This document shows positions 37,031 to 49,327 of a DNA stretch of 64,000 bases, in pieces. Each line of letters begins with the position of its first letter. Positions within the stretch are counted from its first letter, which is position 1. Source of the DNA: Brassica napus (lineage: Eukaryota; Streptophyta; Magnoliopsida; Brassicales; Brassicaceae); assembly GCF_020379485.1 (NCBI RefSeq), contig NC_063442.1, forward strand, positions 11,185,509 through 11,249,508, given 5' to 3'. The translations under genes were made by a program, and so were the position numbers. Below the pieces are notes generated by a model. That model was not told where the DNA came from and made no database searches. It was given only the letters and a program-made list of their open reading frames with translations.

Positions 37031-37715
37031 TAGGGGTGGGCGTTCGGGTTCGGATCGGGTATTTCGGATTTTCGGGTATTTCGGTATAGAGGTGTAGAAC
37101 CCGTTCGGGTATTTCTGTACTTCGGGTCGGGTTCGGGTATTTTAAGTTCGGTTTCGGTTATTTCGGATCGGGTTCGGATATTTAGATTTTGAAGAAAAAA
37201 AAATGAAAATTTTCATTTCTCAAATTTTTTGTATTTAAATATATAACTTTTCACTTAACTATTTTTTATTTTTAATATATTGCAGGGTTAATAGATTTGG
37301 ACATAACATTTTCAAACTAAAAAGACATTAATTTGGTTATTGTTTTTAAATTTTGAATGTAACTTTTTGTTAATTGCTGAAATAAAAAGTTTGACATGCA
37401 TTTTAAGCGAATAACAAATCATCTTCTACGTAATTGTATGTATATCATATGAATTTAAAGTATGTGTAGTATCAATATAAATATTTTATATAAAATGAAA
37501 GATGTAAACTATAAATATAAGGTTAATTATCATATGTTCGGTTATTTTCGGATATCCATTCGGGTTCGGATATTACCCGTTCGGGTTCGGATATCCAATC
37601 TCTCCTAATTCAATACCCGTTCGGATATTTTGCTACTTCGGTTCGGATTTCGGTTCGGGTTTTTCGGATCGGGTTCGGGTGCCACTTCGGATTTCGGGTA
37701 AAATGCCCACCCTTA
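37031..37715. mobile_element. Non-autonomous hAT element with CGGTTCGGGT-rich ends, 685 bp
   Basis: Perfect 8-bp target duplication AATATGGT at 37023-37030 and 37716-37723. Terminal repeats are TAGGGGTGGGC and, on the other strand, TAAGGGTGGGC. Subterminal regions are dense with TTCGGGTTCGG-type repeats in opposite orientations. The core is AT-rich and non-coding. Confidence 0.92.
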
Positions 37716-37723
37716 AATATGGT

Positions 37724-38345
37724 ATTTGACTAGACAATTTTTGGGTATCGTCCGCGAAGGTTCGACTTACTGCCATATAGCTTTTAAATTTTAATTATTT
37801 TCTATTTTATCCCAGAAAGATAACAAATCAAGAGAAACTTATTACACAAGTGTCAAACTAATAATGGTAAACTAGTGACCTTTAACAGTTGTAAACACTA
37901 AAAAAAAGTTTTTTATCTTTCTCTCTCGAACAGAAGAAGACTTCCGGTGGAAGAACAGCTAGCTCCGGCCGTCGCCTCGACATCGCCGGAGGCATTCCCC
38001 TCCTTCCTATAATATTGTTTTCTCTTTGCTCTCTTCTTCCCTGTTTCCCCTCGGTCGATATGCATGCTACTCTGTGTCCGGTCGAGGCCTCAACCGGAGC
38101 TCCTTCATGGCCGACGGTGATTATGCCTGGCTTCCTATGGAATGATGGCGAGACTCATGGCGGGACGGTGGAGATGGGAGTCGGCTTTTAGGGTTGAAGT
38201 CTTTGCCAGATCTGGTTTTCCATATTTTTGAAGACGGAGTGGTCAACCGGAAGAAAGGTCTTTGGTGGCGATGCACAGCAGAGCCCTATTTCCCAGCGCC
38301 GGTGATGGTCTTGTGGTCGTCTTGGTGGTAAGGCTCCGCACCTCC
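37724..38345. other. GC-richer repeat-like DNA, no supported gene
   Basis: From ~37910 the base composition rises (CTCCGGCCGTCGCC, CATCGCCGGAGG) and continues past the MITE to ~38880. It looks like part of a dispersed repeat or a transposon leader rather than a gene: no open frame with family resemblance was seen. Confidence 0.5.
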
Positions 38346-38573
38346 CAGTGGCGGACCCAGCATTTATGTTTACATGTGTCATAATATATAATTTTTTGAA
38401 AAATGATAACAAAAATGACAAATGGAGATTCGAACCCAGATTAAGGTGTGTCATTACCTTCACAAACACCGTTTGCGCTGCTGATTCTATATTGTTCTAA
38501 GTCAAAACACAATATATTTGACATTTAACCTGTGTCATCTGACCCACCTTTTCCTTCACTGGGTCCGCCTCTG
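38346..38573. mobile_element. hAT-type MITE, 228 bp
   Basis: Perfect 8-bp target duplication GCACCTCC at 38338-38345 and 38574-38581. Terminal inverted repeats are CAGTGGCGGACCCAG and, in reverse complement at the right end, CAGAGGCGGACCCAG. Non-coding. Confidence 0.92.
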
Positions 38574-38581
38574 GCACCTCC

Positions 38582-38924
38582 TGAAGCTGCGATTTGGTTG
38601 TGCCGAACACGTTGCAGTCGTTAAAGCCCGCTTTTCATTCCGGGTCGTGGTGCTCGGGTTTAGTTCAAAATGAGAACGGTTTAGTGTCATTGTCCTCTAG
38701 TTTAATCTCTGTTGTCGTATCATGTGGTCAAAATTAGGGTTTAAAGGGTGGTTTATCTCGGGTCTTGGGATAAACTCGTTCTCGTAGTGGTGAAAAATGC
38801 AGCAATGTATTCTAGGTTGCGCAGGTTGCGCTAGTTCCGAGTGAGAAATCACCTAGTGAGTGTTCTATGTATTAAGTCTTTCAACTTTTCTGGAAATCTT
38901 CTAACTTTTCTATGTTAACAAAAA
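38582..38924. other. Continuation of the GC-richer repeat-like DNA
   Basis: The same type of sequence as before the MITE, grading into AT-rich DNA at about 38880. No gene seen. Confidence 0.5.
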
Positions 38925-39610
38925 AACCGTGAAGACTTACCGGTAAGTCTTCTCAGATAAATGGGTTAATTTTTCAATTGACCGAATTGTTTCAAAATTT
39001 GACTTTCTCTAAAATATTTCCTAGGAAGTCTTCTCTACATAAGATTTCCAAGGAAATTGTCTCAACTGTCAGTGGAAGTCTTAATCATTGTCGCTGAAAG
39101 TCATTTTATGTTATGTTTGCAATTGACAAATAAAACTTAAATATTTAATCTTAACCAGAAGTCTTCTGACGGAAGACTTCCTGGAAATCATCCAGATTTT
39201 TATTCCAAGATTCTGGTCAAACCTTTGGTTACAAAAGAAGAGCCATAATACTTCCAGAAAGTTTCAGCCAGAAGATTTCTGAAAATCTTCTGCCTCTTAT
39301 GGCGTAACCAAAGGTTTGACCAGAATCTTGGAGTAAAATTTGGATGATTTCCAGGAAGTCTTCTAGTTAAAATTAAATATTTAAGTTTTAATTGTCAATT
39401 GCAAAAGTAACCTAAGATGATTTTCAGCGATAATGAGAAGACTTATACCGACAACTGAGTCAACTTCTCTGGAAATCTTTTGCAGAGAAGACTTTCGGGT
39501 AAGTCTTGAAGAGAAAGTTAAATTTCTGACACAATTCGGTCAATAGCAAAACTAACTTGATTATCCGAAAAGACTTTCCGGTATATCTTCTCTGGTATTT
39601 TCAAGATTTT
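38925..39610. repeat. Foldback (long inverted repeat) with ~310 bp arms
   Basis: Arms 38925-39232 and 39304-39610 are imperfect reverse complements around a centre near 39268. Examples are CAAACCTTTGGTTAC at 39218 against GTAACCAAAGGTTTG at 39304, and CCGAATTG at ~38984 against CAATTCGG at ~39532. The loop is ~70 bp and itself partly palindromic. A transcript would form a long hairpin. Probably a foldback transposon remnant. Confidence 0.85.
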
Positions 39611-39659
39611 TTTGAAAATAAAAGTAAACCACTATTTACAAAGTAAGACTTTGAGAGAA

Positions 39660-39765
39660 GTCTGATGTAGAGTAGACTTCTTTGGAAGTCTTCCTTCCGA
39701 GAAGACTTCCCAGAAGTCTTCCGAAGACTCCAGAAGTCTTCCGAAGACTTTCCAGAAGAGTTATG
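39660..39765. repeat. Cluster of GAAGACTTC/GAAGTCTTC palindromes
   Basis: At least six near-palindromic 9-mers of the GAAGTCTTC/GAAGACTTC type occur within ~105 bp. The same words recur sporadically from 38930 to 40700. Confidence 0.85.
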
Positions 39766-41660
39766 TTATGTTTGATTTTTTGTGAATTTAAGTATGATTT
39801 TTTTAGAAGTCTTCTCCTTTAGTTTTAGTGAATTTGACTAAATATTTGTGTTATTTGTGTTTTGCTATTGAAGTTGATTTTAACTTTAATAATGTCAAGT
39901 ACTTTTGACAAGATAATATTGTACACATAAACATATTTACCAACTTTTCTTTAACATCTCTTCAAATTTACAAAATAATTTACAACTAAGAGATAGTACA
40001 CATACAAATCTCAAAATAAACCATAAATAAAACTATTATACTTGGAGTTAGAGATCATTCCTCCGCAAAGATAAGTTTGGACTGCACTTGACATACACAT
40101 TATAAACTTTGATAGTCCCCATGTTCAAGTTTCAGGTTTTTGAATACATCGTGGACGACTTCGAGGAAGTCTTCATCCAAGCTTCCTCAACCTTGAAACT
40201 TTCATCAGTTTCAACACACGATTCAGAACATGATTTAGGAAAAAGGCAAGAGTTTTAAGTAACAAGAGATTACCAAATGGAAAAAAACAATAGACATGGA
40301 GACTTACCAAAATGTTCAGATCAATTATGAAAAAGAGACATGCGAGAAGAGTTTGTTAAAAGACTTCCAAGAAATTTTGTAGTGCATTATATGTTAAAAG
40401 ATTTTTGAGGGAAGTCTTCCAAAGTTTGACTCAAATCTAAAAAAATTGCATATCCAAAAGCATTCAAATGACTTCAAAACAAAGAAAAATTTCAAAAATA
40501 AAGTGTGAGTTTTAAGCAACAAATAGAGATTTCAAAAGGTAAGAGCTTTAAGCAGCAAAAGGTTACCAACTGAAGAAAAATCAGACATGAAGATTTACCA
40601 AAACGCTCAAATCGGTTATAAAAAAAGAGACATGGGAGAACACTTGTAAGTCTTTTGGTGCATTATATGTAGGAAGACTTCCCTTTATATGTTAGTCTTT
40701 CAAATCTTACTTTCTTTTAAGTCTTCCAAATCTGACTTATATCTGAAAAATCTGCATATTCAAAAGCATTCAAATGGCTTCAAAAAGAAAAAAAAAATTC
40801 AAAAATAAGGTAAGAGCATTAAAAAAACAAAAAAATAGTTTTCAAAAGGTAAGAGTTTTAAGCAACAAGATGTTACCAAATGAAGAAATATGATTTATAG
40901 ATTTACCTTTAAAAGAGTGGAGGATGAGATAATGAAAAACATGTAAAAACAAAATAAAATGATGAGAAAGACATGAAATAAAATTGAGAAATTAATATAA
41001 AGTTTAGTGTTTTCAAGCTCAAAGAGATTAGAGAGAAGTTAGAGAGTTTTAGAGTGAGAAACATAACATTTTTGTTGTAACCATTTGAGAGGAAGAGAAA
41101 TAATATGTAAAATTTTTTTATATAGGGAGACAAAAATTCCAATAAGGTTAAATATTTTTGATTCATAAGACTTTCATGAAACTCTTTCTATAAAGTATTC
41201 TAATGCATTAATTATTGAAAGACTTAAGTTACCTAAACCATAAACTCAAAATAACTAACTAAGTAGTAACAAACACTTCATAAAGTTTAAAATCATTTTT
41301 TTTGTCAAACTTAAAATCAACTTTAAAAGTCTTTAATATACACAAAACTAAATACATATAATCAAAAATTTAATTCCAAAAAAGTAAGTTAAGCTTCCAA
41401 AATTTAACCCTAAAACTACAAACAATACTATAACATATGTTACCAAACCCTAAACTATAAAATACTATGACATACTACATTCACTCATCTATGTTGAAAA
41501 CAATTCAATTTTACTAGATCTTAATTTATAGCATTTAAAAATGTTTATAATTATATGATTTCAATTTTCCCCATCAAAATAGTTTTTATAAAATTTATTA
41601 TTTATTTTTAAGATCTACTATATGAGAAGACTTTCCTGGGTTATATTTATAAAAATACAT
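39766..41660. other. AT-rich repeat tail of the foldback region, no gene
   Basis: Diverged internal repeats occur (AAATGAAGAAA..GATTTACC and AGCAACAAG..TTACCAAATG near 40260, 40560 and 40870). Scattered GAAGTCTTCC words also occur. No supported gene. Confidence 0.6.
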
Positions 41661-44600
41661 TCTGATTTTTTGTTTTATCAAAAGGCACTGGTTGTAATTT
41701 TAAAAGATTTTTGAGTTGCTTTTGTATTTGATTGAAGTTTGGGTATACTTTTACATTTGAATCAAGTTTTGAGTTTTTTTTTGGCAAATTCCGCTATTTA
41801 TATTAATGATAATAAAATAATATAAATATATAGTAATTTAAATATATGAATATTAAAAATATTTTTTTGTATAAATTTATATTTTATATGCTTTGACTTA
41901 GATTTAAAAAGGGTGAGTTAAGTACGACCAATTTGATTGGTCAGTCCGGTTTTCAGAAACACTATTATATTATATATTTTTTTGTTTTAACAAAATGAAA
42001 GACAATTCTTCATATATTAATTAAATGTCTGAGCTTCCAAAACTTTCATGAATTTATATTAATAATATTTTTGGTACTCTTCAAATAATAAAATGTTTTG
42101 ATTATAGGATTAAGGACTCTAAAAACTATAAATCAAATAATAACATATACTACTGACCAAAAATTAAACTAATAAATTTTTAGTTTCTCACAGCCTGTGA
42201 GCCCAACAAGATTTTTGTTGTAGACAAGCTATTTTCTACGGCCTTTTTGTTTTCTAGAAATCTGTAACTCTTTTGTTTTCCTTTTTAAAACACAATCAAG
42301 TAGATGATTTTAGATGACTTTCCGCAATATTTCGGGACAATATTAATTTGATAAATAATTTTAGATGACTTTCCGCAATATCTGTAAATATTATTTTCTG
42401 TAAATAATTTTGGTATATATTTAAAATTTATCATAACTTTGATAAATTAATTTGTTGATAAAGTCGATAGAGCTCGTGATTGGTTGATAATGTAAGATTA
42501 ACATTTTTATTACATTATATTAACTATTTTAACATATGCATTTCATAATTGTAGAAAAAAATTACAATATATGATCTAGTATCTATGTCAAATTAAGAAA
42601 ATAGTAAGTTTGAAAAGATTCTATTATATCAAAGATTGGATCATATAAAATATTTAGAACCCTATCATAATCGTTATTTCTACTTACTTTATAAAGTTCA
42701 AATAATGGTTTAAATTTAAATTGGTGATTTATTAATTAAAATTATAATAACATGACAAATATTTAAAATTACCTAAAACTATGGAAAACATGATAAGCAA
42801 GCAAATTCATTTCTCGAATAATAGCATAGATTATATTTTTCTTATTCATGTATAAAAAAGCCTATGTACATATTAATATATTATGTTATGTTAAAAAAGA
42901 TTAATATACTATAGAAACTTAAGTACATATATACACTCACGAACATGAAGTAGTTACAAAATATACTTAATGACATGTTTTATGAACATACATATATATA
43001 TATGGTATGTGAATATATTAAGGGTGAATTGGTTTAAAACCCTAAAAATATGAAAATACCTATGATGTGACTAGTTTGTGTCTATGGAGAAAGATATAAC
43101 ATTGTGGGATTTAGGGTATTTGGTTAATTAGGGTAAAAGTCTAGTGTATAGGGTGCAATTTCCCATATATTAATATGGTACTAGGTGTTTTGCTCCTACT
43201 TGTGGGCTTAATAATTTTACAAAAATTTGTAAACAGAAATATTATCATTTCAAAACCATTAGAATAAATGATTTTCACGTTTTTGAAATATTTAATAATT
43301 AACTAAATATTAATAAATTATATTCGATAAAAAAATTTATTAAATTTTTTTATTATGTAAAATAAACGTGAAAACATTAATATATATATATATATATAAA
43401 CTATATACACGGAGTTATATTTATTTTTAAAATATTCAAAAGTTTATGATGTAAAATATATTTCGGATAACATAATATAGAATCTTTTTAGATAATGATG
43501 ATTATCAAATTTATGAAATTTGTTTTTAATTTATGGGTTATTATATATAACAAATCTAATCTTTTATTAAGGATAATAAAACTTTAAACGTTCTAACTTT
43601 TAATGTGAGAACGAAAAATCACTTCACAAATAATATTATTGGTATTTTTAAATTCTTTGCTAATATTGTTTTAGAAATTATCACAGTGAGTGATTTTGAT
43701 TGTCCTAAAAAATTTATCTTAAAATATATATGATTTATTCTATCTTATGTGAATATATATATATATATTAAAAAGGAGTCGGTTTAATATTACTAACCAA
43801 ATATTATATAAACATATATATAATATTTTAATATTAATAAAATAAATATAATATAAATTAACTATGGTATTTCTGTTAGAATTTTTAATTATTCTGAAGA
43901 TAATTATAAGTTATTAGCTTAGTCACTATTATTATTTATTAAAATTAATAATTAAGCATAAAATATTAATAAGCCTAAAATTATGGAGAACATGACAAAT
44001 CGGCAAATTTATTTCTCAAATAATATAATAGATAGATAACTCATAGTTTTATAGATACAACATATCTTATATTAGCATACTTAGATCTTATTTAATATAT
44101 AGTTAATATTATCACTTACCTATTTATGTTTTCATTTAACTATAAATTCTAGTTTTTTATTTAACTTGAATAATAATTATTTACTAGTCATGTTTTAACT
44201 TAGTTTAACTATAATCAGAATACAACTCTGCTACAACTATATATGTTGCATCAAAAATACAATCCAACCAATCATTCAAATAAATGTACAGCATAAAATG
44301 TAAACTGCGACATTATGGATATTCCAACTTCTCTACCTCCCATACCCCCACAAGATACTCACCAATATATTATGTGAAATAGAGATACTTTAGGTGACTT
44401 GAGTGTTTCAAATGATACATTCTCAGATTACGAATCAACAAGCAATGAACCGTACGTCAAATCCCAACCATCCATGAAAATATCTTAAGAGAAAGAAAGA
44501 GAATTGGTATAGCTTCTTCTTTCAGTCAGATAAATTTATCTTTATATATGACCGACATCTTAAGCATCTTCAGTATATATATATACTTGTAGGGTTAATA

Positions 44601-45294
44601 AAAGATAAAGATGTATGCAGAACTTATGCGAAGATATGTCGGCCGTATAAAAGCGACAAAACTTATTTGAGTTCAGTTTATTAAGAGCTTTATATGATAT
44701 CCACCGAGAAGATCCCATCACATGACACATCTCTTTTTCCTTCTTCATACACAGTGATACACCACCTTATTTTTGTTCTTTAATGGTGGTAGTTGCAGTA
44801 CAATGTATTGTGTATCTACTGATTCATACAAGATTTTTTTGATGATTTTTCCTTTGATATATTATACATATATGAATCAATACTTGTTTTGTTGCCTATG
44901 TACTATAATTTTGGTTTCGAGTTCTAAAGCTTATGAAAATAACATTAACATAAAATGTAGACGTTGAAAAATCTGCTTTCTTAACCCTACTGATATATAG
45001 GGGATAGTTTAAATTTGATGTGTTGGGTCATTTTGACACTGAAAATCAGGAGTACAAGCATGCATGTATCTCCTTTATATGATTATACTTAATTAGCCAC
45101 ACAAATAAAAGCCCCCACGTTTCATTGTGTGTGTTTTGGTCCAAGATCTTTATTCAAACCCCGACATATAGTATACACTACCAAAAAGTATTTGTGATTT
45201 TGGGAGGAACACTTTCTCTAAATGAAACCAATAATCATTGCCAAACTCAAATATTTTTTTCTAAATACATGTAAATATAGCACTTCATCGAGCT
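41661..45294. other. Long AT-rich intergenic DNA, no supported gene
   Basis: Mostly low-complexity A/T with short (TA)n runs (for example ~42984-43000, 43380-43398 and 43757-43770). Short open frames have no family resemblance. I see no RNA gene or complete transposon. Confidence 0.6.
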
Positions 45295-46135
45295 TAGGCC
45301 TGGGCATTCGGGGTCCCAATCGGGTTTCGGTTTTATCCAATCGGGTTTCGGTTTTTCGGGTTTATCAAAATCAGCCCCATTCGGATTATATGAAAGTTCG
45401 GTTCGGGACCGGTTCGGGTTCTATCGGGTTTGGGTCGGGGTTAGTAAATCTTCAAAGAACCGGTACAACCCAATATACTTTCGGGTTCAGGTCCCAATCG
45501 GTTTTTTGGTTCAAAAGTACCTGATTTTTACCTATTTTATAACTAAAACATGAGTAAAATCGGTTTTTCAATTTTAAAATACCTGATTTGTACCTATTTT
45601 GTAACCAAAACTTAAGTAAAATCGATTCAAAAATAAGGAACATCAACTATGATCATTCAAAATCAAACGAAAAATAAACATATTTACTGATAAAAAGAAA
45701 ACCAAATAAATAAAAGCATAAAACGAAAATCAAGTTCTTATGAAATGAGAAACATTGTTTAACGAAAACAAAATCTAAATCTAAATACTTCAAGATTCAA
45801 CGACCATCTTTAACCATCAACCTTCATGTAATAGAACCACCAACCTTCATGTAATAGATAAGTATTTTAGATGTTCAATATTTCTTAGTGTATTTTGGAT
45901 ACATATTAGGAATTGAGATCATGTTTGGTACAAGATCTTTTCGAGGTTTTGAATGTTTCGGGTTCAATCGGATATCCATTTAAATTCGGGTTCGGTTCGG
46001 ATAATACCCATAACCCGAAATACCACAAAACAAGATCCATTCGGTATTTACGCCGGGTTCAGATCGGTTCGGATTCATTTTTATCGGATTGGATTCGGTT
46101 CGGGTTTTCGGGTTCGGTTTATATGCCCAGCCCTA
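45295..46135. mobile_element. Non-autonomous hAT element with CGGTTCGGGT-rich ends, 841 bp
   Basis: Perfect 8-bp target duplication ATCGAGCT at 45287-45294 and 46136-46143. Ends are TAGGCCTGGGCAT and, in reverse complement, TAGGGCTGGGCAT. It has the same architecture as the element at 37031. Open frames inside come from the GGTTCGGGTT repeats and are not genes. Confidence 0.92.
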
Positions 46136-46326
46136 ATCGAGCTAGCCAGTTTGAAGTTTCGACCTCGAACTCCGAGTGTGAACTTAGGGAAAAATCCTTA
46201 TAGATATATATGCATATGCATATATATATATACATATATACTTCATATATATATATATATGTATGAAGAAATAAGTAAGCATGTGTTGTTATCTTCTAAA
46301 TTTTGATCATTGTGCTAATAGCATTA
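46136..46326. other. Short spacer with (TA)n-rich tract
   Basis: Alternating TA/CATA tract at 46203-46262; nothing else seen. Confidence 0.7.
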
Positions 46327-46533
46327 GACCATGATTAATTTCAGTCTCTTAATTGAATTTTTTAGTTTCGGATAAGAGATGGTTCTTAGCTTGTCTTAGA
46401 TTTTAACTAAGAAAAGCTAAGAACCGTCTCTTAATTAATAAATATAAGAGTCGTTTCTTAGCCGAAAAGTGTAAAAAAAATGTCAAATCATGAGATAAGA
46501 ACCTCGGTTAAGAGACCGGAATTAATCATGCCC
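46327..46533. mobile_element. Tourist-like (PIF/Harbinger) MITE, 207 bp
   Basis: Ends GACCATGATTAATTTCAG and, in reverse complement, GGGCATGATTAATTCCGG. The target triplet is TTA on the left and TTG on the right (one change). The interior contains GAGATGGTTCTTAG / CTAAGAACCGTCTC inverted sub-repeats. Same family as 62915-63122. Confidence 0.8.
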
Positions 46534-47685
46534 TTGCACAATATTTCTCGTTAAGACGCTTGAGTTTAAATGCTCAAGGTTAAAACGGAATCAGATGGCT
46601 GCCAATAAACTACCAGTCTATACCACAGTCAAGAAGGAAATAAAATCACGAAAGCCTTCGGTCAAAAAAAAGGATCATGATAAAAACAAGTATGCAACGT
46701 GACTTGATGTGTCAATTTTGACCAAAGAGGAGGATGCTTGCTTGGCGAGTGGTGTGAGAGGACGTCGGTCAGTGCACATTATCATTAATTAACAAAATCG
46801 TTAAGCAAGACTGTTTTTTCATAGTACGATGATATGTACCTATGTAGCCAAATAGCGGTCAATATTGATTTATAGATCATGGTCTAGAACGTGAGCAAGC
46901 ACTCTTTGAAGTCAAGATGCAGGTTCCGGTAACAAGAGTCTGCTTTGGGCTGCTGAAGTTAAATGTTTGTCCTTCGAATTCGAATAATAGCTAAGCTTTA
47001 ATCACAACTTAGGGTTGTGCTTAGACCTTCGTAGCTTTAGTGAGTCTTTTTTACCTTTTTTGTGGCTTTCTAAAGCTCCCCTCCTTTGATTAGCAAATTA
47101 GATACACTAGGTTTTGTTCCTTCAGATCTGATTGTATCTCTATGCTTCATTATTCACTTAATGCAAATTCACATACTTAACCCAAAAAAAAAGATACATT
47201 ACGCCCATTTCTATATATGGACAGTACATCAAACTTTCTAACACATCTAATTATTCATCTTAATCGCAATATTGAACAAGAATATATGAAGATCAAAGTA
47301 TTGCCTACTTATGATCAAAATAGACAAATAGAACAAAGCAATTATATATAGATGGTGTTCAAACGATTTTGGCGGCTATATAGTGGTGAAATTGAACATG
47401 TTTGTTGCTATTTCGAACTTGAGAATGTAATTCAGTTTGAAGTTTTAAACCGTTCTTGTTTCGGGTTAAAACGGTTTATATTTATATTGTACTAACGTAA
47501 AGGGAATCAAATTTCACAAGCACTATATCCATACTTGATAGAATGATAAAATAAGTTTCACATATAGATTACACATAAACATTCACATATACACATGTAT
47601 CTTTTAGCCGAAGCGTAAAACTTCTTAGTAAAATCGTTAAACCTCTTTACAAATGCTCAATCTCAATTTTGATTTTGTTTTTAAC
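46534..47685. other. Intergenic DNA 3' of the bZIP gene
   Basis: AT-rich with no supported gene. The final ~200 bp presumably hold the bZIP 3' UTR. A partial GGTTTAAACCG-type repeat occurs near 47440-47480. Confidence 0.5.
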
Positions 47686-48135
47686 TTAAATCATAAGCTT
47701 TGAAATGTAATTTAACCTCGTTGAGATTGGCGATTGCATGGCTACTAAAAAACGGTACAACTCTAGAAGCCTGATCTCAAGGCAAACCGATTCAGTTTTC
47801 AATCGGTTATTCTCCTTTGATATGGCATTACCACAGCTCAACACATTAGCCAGCTGGTTAACAAGCTCCTGATTCTTAGACTTCAGCCGGTTTACCTCTT
47901 CGGTTAAGTCCTCAAAACGTCTCTTCTTTCTTAACCTTGATCTCTTTGCTGATTCCCGGTTTGACATCGTTCGCTTTCTCTTCCTCTCATCAACCGGTGC
48001 TTCCAACTCGTTTGAACCGCTCGGGTTGTCCGACGTATCTGATTGAAGAAATGCCAAAATTTCTGTGATTTCATCTCCGGTTATGGTAGCATCATCAAAG
48101 CAGATATGAACCGGCTCTAAACTGGTTGAGGACAT
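47686..48135 (-). CDS. bZIP4: bZIP transcription factor, bZIP4-like (group S type)
   Basis: A 149-aa single-exon protein. The start at 48135 (MSSTSLEPVH) is preferred; an upstream in-frame Met at 48195 would add 20 hydrophobic residues atypical of the family. The basic region is residues 51-73, with the invariant N59-x7-R67 (NRESAKRSR), a nuclear localisation signal-like KRKR and x9 to the first Leu. The zipper heptads are L77, L84, L91, V98, I105, L112 and L119. Small, intronless, acidic N-terminus: fits Arabidopsis group S. It should bind ACGT-core DNA as a dimer in the nucleus. Assignment to bZIP4 rests on similarity of length and sequence style and on the CF9-like neighbour, both from memory; another small group S member is possible. 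Confidence 0.85.
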   Translation of the reverse strand: MSSTSLEPVHICFDDATITGDEITEILAFLQSDTSDNPSGSNELEAPVDERKRKRTMSNRESAKRSRLRKKRRFEDLTEEVNRLKSKNQELVNQLANVLSCGNAISKENNRLKTESVCLEIRLLELYRFLVAMQSPISTRLNYISKLMI

Positions 48136-48259
48136 TTCTTTTAGTGGAAAAATATATATCCGGTATAGTACTAAACCGGTTATTGGTATGATCAATTTTG
48201 TAAGTATGAGAAGAATGAAAGCAAGAGAGGGAGGGGAAGTGTCACATGAACCATGTGTG

Positions 48260-48273
48260 GCTATATATAGAGA
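48260..48273 (-). promoter_or_regulatory. TATA box of the bZIP gene
   Basis: The - strand reads CTCTATATATAGCC, a strong plant TATA box ~125 bp upstream of the preferred ATG. This predicts a transcription start near 48230 and a ~100 nt leader. Confidence 0.7.
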
Positions 48274-48280
48274 AAAATTA

Positions 48281-49327
48281 GTAAGTGCACATGGGACCCA
48301 TTTAGGGTTAGTTTGTCCACTTAAGAAGCGCCAAGTATTTAAAAATTAAAATGTTATAATTAGAGTGAATCTAGAGATTATTTGCAATGCTTGTCCACTA
48401 GCACTCTGGATATAAGGTATTACTATTTTATTTGTTTTTAAGTTCTTTTAAACCTTTTGTTTCGATATTGCTTTTTATTACTTTTATCCTTTTTTGTTAC
48501 ACAACTCTCATCTTCTAATCTCTTAGCTGCTTGGCACTACTCTTTAAGTGTAGAGACAGGATATTAGTTTCACATTTTCATTGTAGGATTAGTGTATATT
48601 TCATTTGTATTTCGATTAATAACTTGCAGTTATCATCAGCAACGGATGTAAGGATGTCATAGTGTTATGGATCAATGCTATAAGAACAACATATTAAACT
48701 ATATAAAAGATAAAAGACTAGATGTCTTCTTTTTCAGTAAAAAATAGGTTACGAAAATATATAAGCTATAATTAAACAATTATTAAGCTATGACATGTAT
48801 GTTTTCTTCTCTTCGGTCGTCATAGTAGAATTTCTTTCATTTTTTTGTATGTTAAAGTTATATACCTAAAGAAACGAAGATTTGGAGTTTGTATTCAGCT
48901 TTCAAATTAGACTTACGGAGAGAAAATGGTGTGTGGGTCTTGACGAAGACGATGGCTTAGCTTAATGACGAAGAATCTAAGAAAAAGCATATTACGTCTA
49001 AGTTGTTATGTGTTTTGGATTTTCTTATCTTTTTGATAAGATAAAGTAAAGAATACAAGTGAAACTACAGCTGCATTCTCTTTATAATGTAAGTATCAGT
49101 TTAACTTTGAATAATAGATTAGTTATTACTAATCTTAAAAATATACGTTAATATGTATAACTTCATGTGTTTATGGTACATTTATATTTACATTATTATT
49201 TTATGAAAATATTATTACAATAAATCTGATAAATTGAGAAATAGAATAGAAAGTTGCAAAAAAAGAAAAAAGAATAGAAAGTTGCACACTGATGTCTGAT
49301 TCAATATATTTTACAAAGTAATTATGA
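48281..49327. other. Upstream region of the bZIP gene
   Basis: AT-rich DNA with no gene or clear transposon; presumably carries distal promoter elements. Ends at the Helitron start. Confidence 0.5.

Noticed and set aside
44315..44488. Short frame starting MDIPTSLPPIPPQDTHQY, then a stop and LGDLSVSNDTFSDYES
   Set aside because: Protein-like by eye but too short, broken, and without neighbours or a recognised family.
45222..46306. Open frames in the 45.3-46.1 kb region
   Set aside because: They lie in the GGTTCGGGTT-rich hAT element with defined target duplications.
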